Source: Thelonectria olida
Lineage: Eukaryota; Ascomycota; Sordariomycetes; Hypocreales; Nectriaceae
DNA: 64,000 nt
Reading direction: 5' to 3'
Assembly (NCBI GenBank): GCA_020736575.1
Contig: JAGPYM010000006.1
Span: 1,178,001-1,242,000 of the forward strand
This document shows, in pieces, positions 46,667 through 57,019 of the stretch. Each line of letters begins with the position of its first letter. Position 1 is the stretch's first letter. The position numbers and the translations under genes are program-made. The notes beneath the pieces were generated by a model that saw nothing but the letters and a program-made list of their open reading frames with translations, had not been told where the DNA came from and made no database searches.

Positions 46667-48465
46667 TCATGACGCGAGGTCTTCCAATATAGCTTCCAAC
46701 TCGTCTTTTCTAAACGGCAGACTCAACAGCTCTGTTCCGATGGGATCCTTTATGCTCGTGATAATTTGATGGTCGTGGAATCTGTAAAAAAAAGGTTAGC
46801 ACCAGGTTTTTCTCTCATCACAAAGTTCCAAACTCACTCCTTCAGCAGTGTGCGGAAAGCCATCTCCGAACTGCAGATGAATTCTTCCACCGCCTTGTTA
46901 TACACCATGCGGTACTCGACTCCTGTGGGCTCGTCGCCCGCTCCGTCACCTTCCTCCTCCATGGCGATGAGGATCTCGCCGACAAGCAAACGGAACAGGT
47001 TCTTGGCGTTCTCTGGCAAACTGCGCAACACAAACGCAACACCCTCCCTGCCGTTAACGCGATGGGAGTTGCGCCCGAGCAGCTCGTGCACCTCATCCAC
47101 CACATCGAGCTCAACAGTGTAAGGAGCAAACGTGGTGCAGTCATGGAAGACAAAGTTAAAGGCGGAACGCACGCCAATATCCCATAGGAGCGAGAAGTCG
47201 GGCGTGTCGGCGGAGCAAACGACGTGGATTTGCGGGTGGGCCGCGAGCTGGGCGAGAGCAGCGTGGTAACCGGGTTTCCGCAGGGGAGCAGCGTCGATGG
47301 AATTGATGATGAGGGTCACGGTCATGTTGGTGCTGGCGAGTAGGGATTTAATGGACTGGACCATGGTGGGGGGTTGGGCCAGAGGGATGCGCTGTTTGGG
47401 GTCGATGGCGTTTCCGACATTGCTCAGGATCTCTCGCATGGTTGTGTTGTGAGCGTAGCCATTGATTATCATAATCTTGTCACCTTGGGACTTCCGTCTC
47501 CTCGAGTAGATGTGTGTCGCGAGCTTGTGCAGCAAGTTCCTCTTCGATCCGAACCCATAGAGACATAGGCCAAATCCTTGGGATATTTCAAATGTCCATT
47601 GGGGGAATGACTCGGCGTGAAGGCTCTCTAGATACTCAATGTCGGCGGCATGGTGATCCTTGTTGTCTCTTATAATGCTAAAGTACTCCTCATGCGTGAG
47701 GAGGTTCAAAGATGCCAATGTATTGTTCGATGTCTGTGCTCGTCCAGGTTTGTTCTGCGCAAAGTATAGCTCGTGAGGAGGCAAGTCGCGAGGTGGTGAC
47801 GGCGACCTGACCTTTTTCCGTCGTGGTTTACGAGCAGGCGTCTTTTTGGAAGGTGTTGCGGCCTCCTCTACAGCCGAGGTGTCTGCCACTGGGACGGTGT
47901 CTCCAGCTTCTAACTCTTCTTCCCCCTCGTCTTCGCTGTGATCGCCAAAGATTCGTCGCGCGACAAGATCATTGTCTTCTTCGTCGTCGGTGAAATCGTC
48001 GTCGACTACTCGCTCTATGAGAGCCCTTGCGACTTTCCTCCGTGCGGATCGATCGGCAGCCTGTCGCAAAGGAGTGAAACCGCTGGCGCCTTTGCTTGGT
48101 GTGCCGAAGTTTGCAGTCCGAGTTGCTTTTGGTGTTGGCGTGTTTCCATTCACTGCATTTTTGGGCGGTCGTCCTCGACGCTTTGCGATCGGCTTCGGCG
48201 TTTCGTCGTCGTCTTGGAAAGAGGAGCCTGTGGGATTCGACGAGTCTTCTTGTGCGACATCAAACCCAAGGCTCGGCAAGTTGCTGTCTGATGCGGTGTC
48301 ATCTACTATAGGCGAATGTCGAGCTGAGCTTCGTCGTCGTTTCGTAGGCGTAACTTCGAGATCTGACTCTGGGATAGCTTCCAAATCTTGGTGACTCCTT
48401 TTTCGCGAAGACCTCGGTGGATTTGCTGGCGGCGCAGGATCGAGTACAGCCTTTTTTCGAGGCAT
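46667..48465 (-). CDS. ORC2: Origin recognition complex subunit 2
   Basis: Subunit of the six-protein complex that marks replication origins in the nucleus. Exon 1 is 48465-46838 and exon 2 is 46781-46667, with intron 46782-46837, joined LLK|EFHDHQI. Total is 580 residues. The N-terminal half is disordered and basic, with an AT-hook-like KRRGRPPK and many phosphorylatable Ser/Pro sites. The conserved core begins LTHEEYFSIIRDNKDHH and continues FEISQGFGLCLYGFGSKRNL, IIINGYAHN-like IMIINGYAHNTT, and TLIINSIDAAPLR, which is the ORC2 AAA+-like fold, where the P-loop is degenerate. The C-terminal winged-helix part ends KDELEAILEDLAS. The start is MPRKKAVLDP; the frame also stays open upstream but without an ATG. 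Confidence 0.93.
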
Positions 48466-48708
48466 TTCGACTGATTGAAATACCAGGCTGTTGCAAGACG
48501 AGTCGAAATTCGCCAATTCTCTTTGTTGGAAGAAAGGGTTGATGAAAGAGAGCCGTTGCGTGGTAACGCGTCTTGCTAAATTGAACGTGGCGCACTGTGG
48601 CGCTGGCTCTGAGGCGCGAGCTCCAGCCCATGATGGATCTGCGGCTCCAACTGGGGCAACTTCACTGCATCACACAAGATTCACAATCCGTGATTAATGG
48701 ACAGCAAA
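48466..48708. promoter_or_regulatory. Bidirectional promoter between ORC2 and GEP4
   Basis: Only 243 bp separate the two divergent start codons. No TATA box stands out. Two in-frame upstream possibilities, ATG 48697 and ATG 48709, exist on the GEP4 side. Confidence 0.55.
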
Positions 48709-49467
48709 ATGAACTTGAACCTCTCGGCGTCATTAAATATCTTTAAGCTGATATTTAAACCGAGTCTTTGTCTTCCTCATCATACCGTGCCAACATTTAG
48801 CGATCTTCCAATTCCACTCAATCAAGCTTTGCAGAAGAATGGCCGAAAAGTTGATATCAAGGCAGTAGTCCTAGACAAGGATGATTGTTTCGCTTATCCA
48901 GACAGCAAAGAGGTTTATGGACCATACAAGGTGAGTTTCTATTTAGGCTGCCATTTAAAAAGGCTAGATACTAACAATGGCTCAGTTAAGATTTGCAGAG
49001 CTCAAGGCAGCATACCCTGGCAGACGGCTCCTTATAGTATCGAACACGGCTGGGGCTACTTCATGGGACAAGAACCTTAAGCAGGCTTCTCAGGTCGAGA
49101 ACAATACGGAAGTACCAGTTCTCACCCATTCAGTCAAGAAGCCGGGGTGCGGCGACGAAATCATGGACTACTTCAGAAGACACCCAGAAACAGGGGTCAC
49201 GCATCCGTCACAGATTGCCGTCGTCGGCGACAGGCTAACCACGGATATGATGCTGGCCAATATGATGGGAGGCTGGGGGTTCTGGATCAAAGACGGCGTG
49301 GTGCCTATTGAGAAGAAGAGCGTGGTAAGTGGCTAATGACACGAATGCTATTGAACTGTAACTGAGAGCCTCTTTTTTAGTTTTCGAGAATAGAGCGACC
49401 CCTGTCATCTTTCCTGATTGCCAGAGGTTGCGAGCCCCCGGAGCCCAAGAGCATCTTCGAAGAATAA
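48709..49467 (+). CDS. GEP4: Mitochondrial phosphatidylglycerophosphatase (HAD family)
   Basis: Dephosphorylates phosphatidylglycerol phosphate on the matrix side of the inner mitochondrial membrane, a step in cardiolipin synthesis. Exons are 48709-48930, 48986-49324 and 49381-49467, with introns 48931-48985 and 49325-49380; total 215 residues. HAD motifs are VVLDKDDCF (motif I), LLIVSNTAG (motif II), SVKKPGC (Lys, motif III) and VVGDRLTTDMMLAN (motif IV). The N-terminus MNLNLSASLNIFKLIFKPSL followed by LPHHTVPTFSDLPIP matches fungal Gep4 proteins, so I prefer ATG 48709 over 48697. Divergent from ORC2. Confidence 0.93.
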
Positions 49468-49896
49468 TGCTCATTGTGGCGCATTGGTGCCGTCTGCTCG
49501 TCACAACGTATTGGCGAACGGCATCAAACGTGAATCACGATTCAAACCCACCAGTTGGAGACCAACGGAAATTCTTAGCGCCCACCGTAGCTCGGGTGAC
49601 CATCCATAGCATTGTCGAATCATTGAATCACTCACAATACAGGCTGCAGTCATTGTTGTGTCGAACACCATAAATCGCGTTGGGTATTCGGCAGATTGCG
49701 ATTCAAACGTATCGTCTTTCAGTAGGCCAACATGTTATTGAACAAGGTTTCCATACTCCATTGTCCCGTTTCCTGCCCGTTTGGAAGTATATATATCTCT
49801 CATCCTGCGAGTTCAACCCAAACCCAAGCGTTTTCACCTCCATATCTTTCAGACCCAACCCCCACTTCCAAATCGTACCCTTCCAAGTCAGTAAAG
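49468..49896. promoter_or_regulatory. Promoter region with TATA box at 49788-49796
   Basis: Includes tatatatat about 105 bp before the next ATG, followed by a C/T-rich leader. No coding stretch. Confidence 0.55.
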
Positions 49897-51352
49897 ATGG
49901 GTGGCAAGGTCTGGTCTATGGAAGAAGAGCGAGTCTTCTGGACTGTCATTGTGCCCCAGTCTGTTCACGCTGCAGTCCCGGTCGAACCGGCTCTGGCTTG
50001 GCCCGAATGTGCTCAGTTGATGCAGGAGACCATGGGGGATGGCGCTCGTCGTACCTACACCCAATCGATGCTCTGTAAGCGAAGCACCCTGGTTGGCTAT
50101 TGTTGTTTCCTGACCGTTTGCAGATGAACACCATTACCAGTGTATCAACCTCGCAACAAAGTCGCCAAAGGCTAGGGCGTTTGTCGAGAAATGGAAGAAG
50201 GATCGTGGTATGTTGCAAACCTTCTCCTATTGAGACTTCGCCAGCTAACCATGACCAGCCGAGCACGATGATGGAATCGCCCCTCCACCTGTTTCGCCCA
50301 AGTCCGCCGAGGGCAATGACGAATACGTGTCTCTCATTTTGGCCCACGATCCCTCCGCCAAGCAATATCTCAAGTCCAAGGGTGTGGTTGCCGGCCAAGC
50401 CAGCGCCTCAGCTGCCCCAACTGCTCCAGCCACGTCGAGTCCTCCCCCGGTTGCCCCATCTCCTCCAGCCCTGCCGGCCGCCATGCCATTTGGAGCCAAT
50501 GCTAGTGGTCAGAGGACCAGGGGTCAGCGGGATGCCCTTTCGTCGGCCGCCATCGACGCCCTCAAAGCTTGCGAAGGAGCTATGTTTGCTCGACCTTTCC
50601 GACCTAGCCACCAAACCAGCAGCTCGCCAGCCACGGAGTCTGACTCGTCTGCAGTTACCTCGGACTCCGACCAAGGGAGTCCAGATCACATCCCAGCTCT
50701 ACCACCGGCCCCCAGACTGTATCGACCACTACGACCATTGCGACCCCTTGCGCCAGCTCCCCCGCGCATGATGGACAACTCGCAGCAAGGCCCATTCTCG
50801 GCTCCAGCGTTTCCAGTTTACCCGGGTTCCAGTTTTACTGCCATCAATGCTCAACCTCCACGGCCCGCCAAGCGCTACTTCTCACCCGAGCAAGAAGATG
50901 AATCTCCCGCCAAGCGCAGAAACATTGAGCAAGCTTCTCAGCAAGTCACTCAACAGCCCGGTCAACCAGCCGCTCATCAAGTACCACCTACAATACCACG
51001 CTCGCAGATGGCGCCCTGGCAGCAAATGGACTTCCGCGGCCTCCCTCTTTCTTACGGCAGAGATTCTCAATATCGAGTCGAGCATCAGCCCAACGCCAGA
51101 GAGGGTCAACCTCTGATCGAACCTCGTGCTCAAGTCCCCGGGAATCCAGGCTGGATTGGTCAACACTCTCCCACCCAAGCTTACCACTATCAGCCACTGG
51201 CCTACTATAGCCATGGCAGAGGACGATCCGGAGCCCCTCTTCCCCAGGGACCTTACAGCCAGGACAATTATCGCCAGAACGGATCCGATGCTTCTGAGCA
51301 ATACCCTGGCCCTCTCCCGAATCCAAATGGCCACAACGGAAGACAATGCTAA
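49897..51352 (+). CDS. Hypothetical protein with Myb-like N-terminus and disordered Pro/Gln-rich tail
   Basis: Exons 49897-50074, 50124-50207 and 50259-51352, with introns 50075-50123 and 50208-50258, in frame throughout; about 451 residues. The N-terminal 90 residues, MGGKVWSMEEERVFWTVIVP, then WPECAQLMQETMGDGARRTY and SPKARAFVEKWKKD, are Trp/Glu-rich and look like a Myb/SANT-type fold known from fungal hypothetical proteins. The rest is low complexity, rich in Pro, Gln, Ser and Ala, with a bipartite basic stretch KRYFSPEQEDESPAKRR that may be a nuclear signal. A nuclear role is plausible but unproven. Confidence 0.8.
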
Positions 51353-52046
51353 ACTTGTCAAATGCGGCATTGGAAAATCAGTTCTGATGGAGCGTTCAAC
51401 TCGGATCGGAGGCTCTTTCCCCAGCGATTTCTTCTAACGGAGGCGCACATGGTCATTATTGATACCCGGTTGCAAGGAACTACCTTTCGGTTTGGAGTTG
51501 GTGGAAAATCTCTTCTCTACGGGTGCAGGCATGGATTTTTAAGATGATGTTGGTGACCCTAGGCAGTCAGTCATTCTAGAATTCACCAGGTGTAGCACCA
51601 ACATTAGGCCTGGAGGCACATCATTTTCAACGAAGGCATTCTTGCGCCTTTGGGACGTCTACATAGGTAGTCTTCAATCTCAGAACTCCACTATTTCAAT
51701 CTCATCTCGTGTAGTGTGCAACGTCTACGCCAGCCTTGTTGCTTTGCTTTTTTAGTTGACAAAGTAACCTTAGTCGCACCTTCTTCACATGCGATCTGTG
51801 GCGGTATGAACCCAAGTCGCAGATCCACACGGCCCCGAGAGCGCCAAGCCGGGATAGTGGGGCCGCTCCTTCCCGCCACCACACCGAAAGGCGGTAACAT
51901 GTGGCAGAATTAAATCCTCCAAAGATTTCCTGCAAGATGGAGCTGGGTCCCTTCGGCCCGCAACCGCGCGACCTTGCGATACCTTCGACTTTCCAACTGG
52001 GCCCTTCGTCGTCGTCCCTCTTTTCCCTTCCACATATACCGCCGCC
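51353..52046. other. Intergenic, no supported gene (0.7 kb)
   Basis: Probably the 3' end of the upstream gene and the TIM22 promoter. The minus-strand frames are not supported by codon use or homology. Confidence 0.6.
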
Positions 52047-52692
52047 ATGAATTTCCCAGGACCCTCCTCTCCGGCCGGTGGCGCCGCTGGTGGTCCTCAG
52101 GATCCCAATGTCAAGGCCGTACGTCCGCACCCCCCGCCATCGTCGTCGTCGTCACCACCTCTAACCATTGATGGATTTGTATAGGTCCAAGCCGCTATGG
52201 AGTCGTGTTTCGGAAAGTCCGTAATGTCCGGAGTAATGGGTTTTGGCATGGGCGGTCTATTTGGAATGTTCATGGCTTCAGTATGTCTTCCTGCTTCATT
52301 GCCGTTATCGGAAGCAATTGCTAACCCTCTATCCGTAGATGTCCTACGATACCCCCTTCCACACAGCCTCGCCCGGCGCAGCGGCAACCCCCATCAGCTC
52401 CCTTCCCCTCAAGCAACAACTCAAAATCGGCTTCAAAGATATGGGAACGCGGTCGTGGTCGATGGCCAAGAACTTTGGCAAAGTCGGCGCTCTGTACTCC
52501 GGAATCGAGTGCGGAATCGAGGGTCTCCGAGCGAAGAACGATCTGACGAACAGCGTTGCCGCGGGCTGCGTCACGGGCGGCGTCCTCGCTAAAAACGCTG
52601 GCCCTCAGGCTGCCGCCGGCGGTTGTCTGGCTTTCGCAGCTTTCAGTGCGGCAATTGACGCATACATGCGGTCACCCGGCAAGGACGAGTAG
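52047..52692 (+). CDS. TIM22: Mitochondrial import inner membrane translocase subunit Tim22
   Basis: Channel-forming subunit of the carrier translocase, inserting metabolite carriers into the inner mitochondrial membrane. Exons 52047-52118, 52185-52280 and 52339-52692 with GT-AG introns 52119-52184 and 52281-52338; 173 residues. Motifs: [20 protein letters not shown] (first helix, with a conserved Cys), then [40 protein letters not shown] and [20 protein letters not shown]. This is the Tim17/Tim22/Tim23 fold with four helices. A Gly/Pro-rich N-terminal stretch of 24 residues is usual in fungi. Confidence 0.95.
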
Positions 52693-53098
52693 AGAGGAGA
52701 GAAGCTGTGACGATGTAACCAACAAGGCAACGGTGTATATGTGTGTGTATGAGTTGTGTGTGGATAGGTTCATGCTATTTGTGGGAGTTTTGGATATGAC
52801 CATATTGAGAGCATAGGGCTGGCGTTTGGAGAAGGACACTCTCCTCTTTGGAATTGGGCCCCTGAATGCGCATCTTGGGGGAAGACAACGACGAAAAACG
52901 TGTGTACAGTGAGTGTATAATACCCGCGACTATAGATGTAAAGTACAAAAGGTTTATTGATACGTATGATTCTAACTTGATGCCCATGACGGTTTCGTTT
53001 CTCGCTAATTCTTTGACCCCCAGCGCCTCGCTTGAAAATACATGACTGAACTCGACTCTTTCGTCGAATTGGGGAAACTCGCTCGTCCTACCGGCTCA
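52693..53098. other. Convergent intergenic region
   Basis: About 400 bp with TG-rich repeats near 52735-52765. No gene is seen. Confidence 0.6.
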
Positions 53099-54467
53099 TC
53101 AAGAGTTTTGGTAGACGTGGAAAGCGCCAAACTCCCAGTAAGCGTTCGTGAACGCATCGGGGTTGTTGGCGACCCAATCCGTGCAGTTGCTCGCGCCTAT
53201 CACAGATTGTCAGCGTCGTTCCGCAACTTGGCGGTGGTTCAATAACTTACATCCCGACGAGTCCCAGACGGCAGACGTCAAGTCGCCGCACAAATCAATG
53301 TTGACGATGATGGAGTTGTTCTTGAAATGAGAGCCAATGTCGCAGTTGGTGTTGGGAAAGTCGGCCAGCGCCGTGCCCCAGGTGCTCGGGTCGGGGCTCT
53401 TGTTCTCAATGTCGGAGGGGATGTCGCTCCGGCCAAACTGCCACATGCGGATGCCGGCATCGCGCCACTCCATGGCCATGACGCCGCCGCCGTCGTCGTT
53501 GAAGCCGGTGCCGTAGCCGTCAGTGTCGGACTCGACGCCGCAGCCGGCGTTGTCGTCCTTTGCGTAGTCGCAGTTCTTCTTGAGGGCGTCGCCCGTCTGC
53601 TTGCGCTTGACGTGCATGGAGCACTTGCTCGTCGTATGCAGCGACATCTGGTTGCCGTCGGTGCCGTTGTTGGTGGCCTCCATGACGTCGATCTCGCCGT
53701 GCTTGGGCCAGCTGTAGCGGTCGGTGAGCCACAGGGCCGGCCAGGTGCCGCAGCCGTAGGGCGTGTGCTTGACGTCGAAGATGAAGAGCCCGTTGTTGTA
53801 CGTCGTCTTGGACTCGACGCGGACTGAGAAACGGCCTGTGGAGGCGTCGGGGTTGTCGCCGGGTCCTACCGAGGTGTCTACGCGGAGGACGGCGGTGCTG
53901 GAGGAGGCGTATGTGAGGTTCTGCAGCGGAGGGTTAGAGGGATACCGTGTGAAGCCTGTGAGTATGGCTTACAAGAGACTCTGCCTGTGTTTGGGGAACA
54001 TAGTGGACGAAGCCATTGGCTAAAGAGTTTGGTCAATCGTCCGTTTTATGTCAAAAGTGTGCCATGGCTGAGCAGACTTACAAGGATCATATCCTGTGAA
54101 ATAGTTGAACTGGTCGAAAAAGCTCTCGCCGGAATCTACACCAGATTTTATCAGAGATAGCTCACGTGAGAAGCAGGTTGGCATCGAACTCACATGTGTC
54201 GACAAGCTTGTATGAGAGGGCCGTATAGTTTGGGTAGCGACTCCTCTGGCTCACGCTCACGACGACGCCGATGATGATGGCAACAATGCCCAAGATGGCA
54301 ACGACAACACCAAGCCACACCCTCTTGCGCCAGTACCGGGCATTCCACCACGGGGCTCCGGAAGAATGGACGTGCCGAACGTGGTCGTCTGCAGCTCCGC
54401 CGCGGTCGAGCATGATTTCGTCGTATGCAGGGGGGGCCTCGCCGGGCTTTGGCACTGGCGGATGCAT
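53099..54467 (-). CDS. Membrane-anchored GH16 endo-beta-glucanase
   Basis: Five exons: 54467-54194, 54135-54082, 54019-53973, 53920-53251 and 53196-53099. Introns are GT-AG and in frame; 380 residues. Residues 1-50 are cytosolic (MHPPVPKPGEAPPAYDEIML...), 51-72 form a signal anchor (WLGVVVAILGIVAIIIGVVV), and the rest is extracellular. The catalytic GH16 motif is HGEIDVMEATN, with the nucleophile and acid/base Glu residues separated by E-I-D-V-M-E. Flanking blocks are CGTWPALWLT and NIDLCGDL. GH16 proteins hydrolyse or remodel beta-1,3(4)-glucans in the cell wall. The end is AYWEFGAFHVYQNS. The type II anchor suggests action at the cell surface; the precise substrate is not readable. Confidence 0.92.
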
Positions 54468-55963
54468 GGCCTTTTTATATGTATTATACGGAGTCGGGAT
54501 TCGTGTTGCGACTTAAGATGGTTTCATGAATGGGGAAGCTGGATGTTATTTTTGGTGCTTTTCCTCTGTTCCTTCGTATCGTTCCTGAGACAAGGGTGAT
54601 GATTGGAATGCTTCGTATTTTGGGCGAGGGCGTCTGAGAGTGGATGGTGTTGTTTCAACGAGAGACTGGCGAGGAGAGAGAGGGCAAAGGCACAAAGAGT
54701 TGAATGGGAGTGGGAATGTATGTAAATAAATAAATACACAGGTGAATGACTTGTTTCGCTCGTTTGCCTTTATTAATAGCAGAACACGCACGCAGTCTCC
54801 CCCCGGGGCCGCATGCCTCCTACATGGGCACCAGATCATCAGTCTTGTAAGTTATGGGGCACCACGCACACAACTCACCCAGACTCGGCCCATTGGCAGT
54901 CTCTCTTGATTGTCTTCCCCGGCTTCACGGCTTGTTAGTTTCTCTAGTTAGCATCGAATGTCTCTCTGCCGTCCCCACTCGCACGTTCTCTCTTGCTCAG
55001 GCCGGCACCGTTGTCCGATTGCGAAAGCTGCGGCGCTGCGCCTCTCCGGGTGTGACGGCATCAAGTGTTGAAACGAGCAGGGGTTCGCTTATTAGAGACT
55101 TTGCGGCTGTTGGGGAGATGTGACGGGCTGTATCGTACTTTGATCGGCAAGTTAGGGAGAGAGAGAGAGAAGAAGAAGTCGTTGATGGCCAAACAAACAG
55201 GGGTTCTTCTTTATTCCCGTATTAATTCAACATTTTACTGCAGTATTCACAGAGACCTCACAGTCGTATAGAAATAATTAACACGCTGGGCCCTTGGCTG
55301 TCAAAAGTTGCTACGAGACGCGTAATGCAACACACAACACATGCATTATCTATTCGTACCTAGTCAACACATCTATCCAACGTCACGCACTTCGGTCCAG
55401 TCTCCACACGCTCCGCCTTTTCGATTTTTTCTAGCATCATCCCTTGCAGACAGACAGACACTTGTTGATGATGGTAATTTTTTTCTTCTTTCTTTTTTCG
55501 TGATTCTTTCGGGACAGTGGGTGGTGCTATGGGCAGTTCGGCACCAGTGATGCTCAGGCCGGCATCAAGCAATTGGTGTCGATCTACTGCTCGGCAGTTG
55601 ATAACTCGGTTGAATACACGTCCTTCACCCATCATCATATCACTAAATGTGTGTTGCCATCACCACCCAACCCATGCCTCTCCAACCCCGGCCAGCATCA
55701 ACCAGTTCTCCATTTCCAACTTTTGGCCTGTACGCGTAACCAGCCCTTCTTCTCTGCCAAGGGACATGGCCTCATCCTCGAGGCGTTGCGTACGCAAAGG
55801 GCCAGCCCATCCCATCTGGCTGCGTTACGCATGTCCCTGCCAACCACGACTCGGGGAGATGACACAAGTTTAGAGTAGAGAAACAAGGTTAACTGCAACT
55901 ACCTGACTGACAGATAACAGAGGGGCCCGGGAGATGCGCCAAGAGGCCGCCCGTCCTCTCATC
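54468..55963. other. Intergenic, no supported gene (1.5 kb)
   Basis: Upstream of the GH16 gene, then unassigned DNA. It contains a short GA repeat near 55156-55172 and T-rich tracts near 55478-55500. No frame has a family signal. Confidence 0.6.
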
Positions 55964-56473
55964 TTACGCGCTCAGAGTCGACGTCACGGCCACCACAGCG
56001 CAAACCCAGGCGCTCAGATCCGTGGTCACCATCCTCGCCAAGTTGACTCGGAGCCACCTGTCCATCATACCAACGTTGGTCGTGCCCTCGTCCTCGGAGG
56101 CATCGTCCATAACGGCCTTGAGCTTCCACGCCACGCCGGGAACCCAAGCAATGTGCCCGGCAGACAAGATGGCGGCCCACGCGTACCACCGCAGCGAGCC
56201 GTGGCTCTGGAGAACGGGGCGGTACAGCCAGATGTTGGCGAGAGACGACCAAAAGGTCACGGCGACTACGCCGACGACGGCGGCTGTGCCGCGGTAGAAC
56301 ATGCCGGTGATGTATGAAGGCAAGATGGCGTTTGCCTTGGCGGGTTCGATACGTCTTGTGAGGAGGCCCAAGAAGAAGTCCTGGTCCCAGGAGTACCAGA
56401 CCGTGACGGTGGAAGAGATGAGGGGCGTGACCATGAGGAGGGTCCGCGGGTTGAAGAAGGCCCCGGATGCCAT
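55964..56473 (-). CDS. Small four-helix membrane protein (DUF1772/anthrone-oxygenase-like)
   Basis: Intronless, 169 residues. Four hydrophobic segments: TLLMVTPLISSTVTVWYS, YITGMFYRGTAAVVGVVAVT, RWYAWAAILSAGHIAWVPG and TTDLSAWVCAVVAV. The pattern of a G-H-x-x-W-x-P stretch in the third helix followed by a hydrophilic loop, then WLRVNLARM..D..AW resembles small fungal membrane proteins of the DUF1772/anthrone-oxygenase kind. The enzyme role is not proven, and there is no polyketide cluster around it. The start is the only ATG before the first helix. Confidence 0.7.
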   Translation of the reverse strand: MASGAFFNPRTLLMVTPLISSTVTVWYSWDQDFFLGLLTRRIEPAKANAILPSYITGMFYRGTAAVVGVVAVTFWSSLANIWLYRPVLQSHGSLRWYAWAAILSAGHIAWVPGVAWKLKAVMDDASEDEGTTNVGMMDRWLRVNLARMVTTDLSAWVCAVVAVTSTLSA

Positions 56474-57019
56474 TTCGAGATGAGACGTTTATGACCGAGA
56501 CAGCGGGAGTTAACAGGCTTGAGAGCACCCCAGTTGACACACGAGAGGATATGCAAGCGATTGATGAGGTGTAGAGAAACAACAGTCTGAGACCATGGAC
56601 AGTTTTCAATGATCCAGCCTCAACTTAAGAAGTGCGGTCTTCTTCTTAAAAATCATCTGACTTCTTCAAAAGCATCCGAACTCCTCGAGACGAGCTCCAC
56701 CGACCGTCAAAGCTGAACTCCAAAAAGCCTCCGAGATGGACCCTTGGCAACGAATCCTTCGGCCAAACCACTCATTCGAATTCCCAAAACGACATACAGT
56801 ATCAAGATGAGGGATTGAAAGAGCATCTCGAAAGCTTCCGTCGTACCATGTCGGGATATATCGACATCTTTCCCGATATTTCTTCGTCCTGGAATCCTTC
56901 TACGACCTTCGTACACGGGACACCAGAAATGGATTGACACTTTTCAATGGTATCGACAACGAAAGATACAATACAGGTAGATGCATATATACGGACAAGA
57001 ATCCAAAGCAGCTCCTCGA
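56474..57019. other. Intergenic region
   Basis: 546 bp, no gene recognised. Probably the promoter of the small membrane protein and the 3' end of the lyase gene. Confidence 0.6.
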
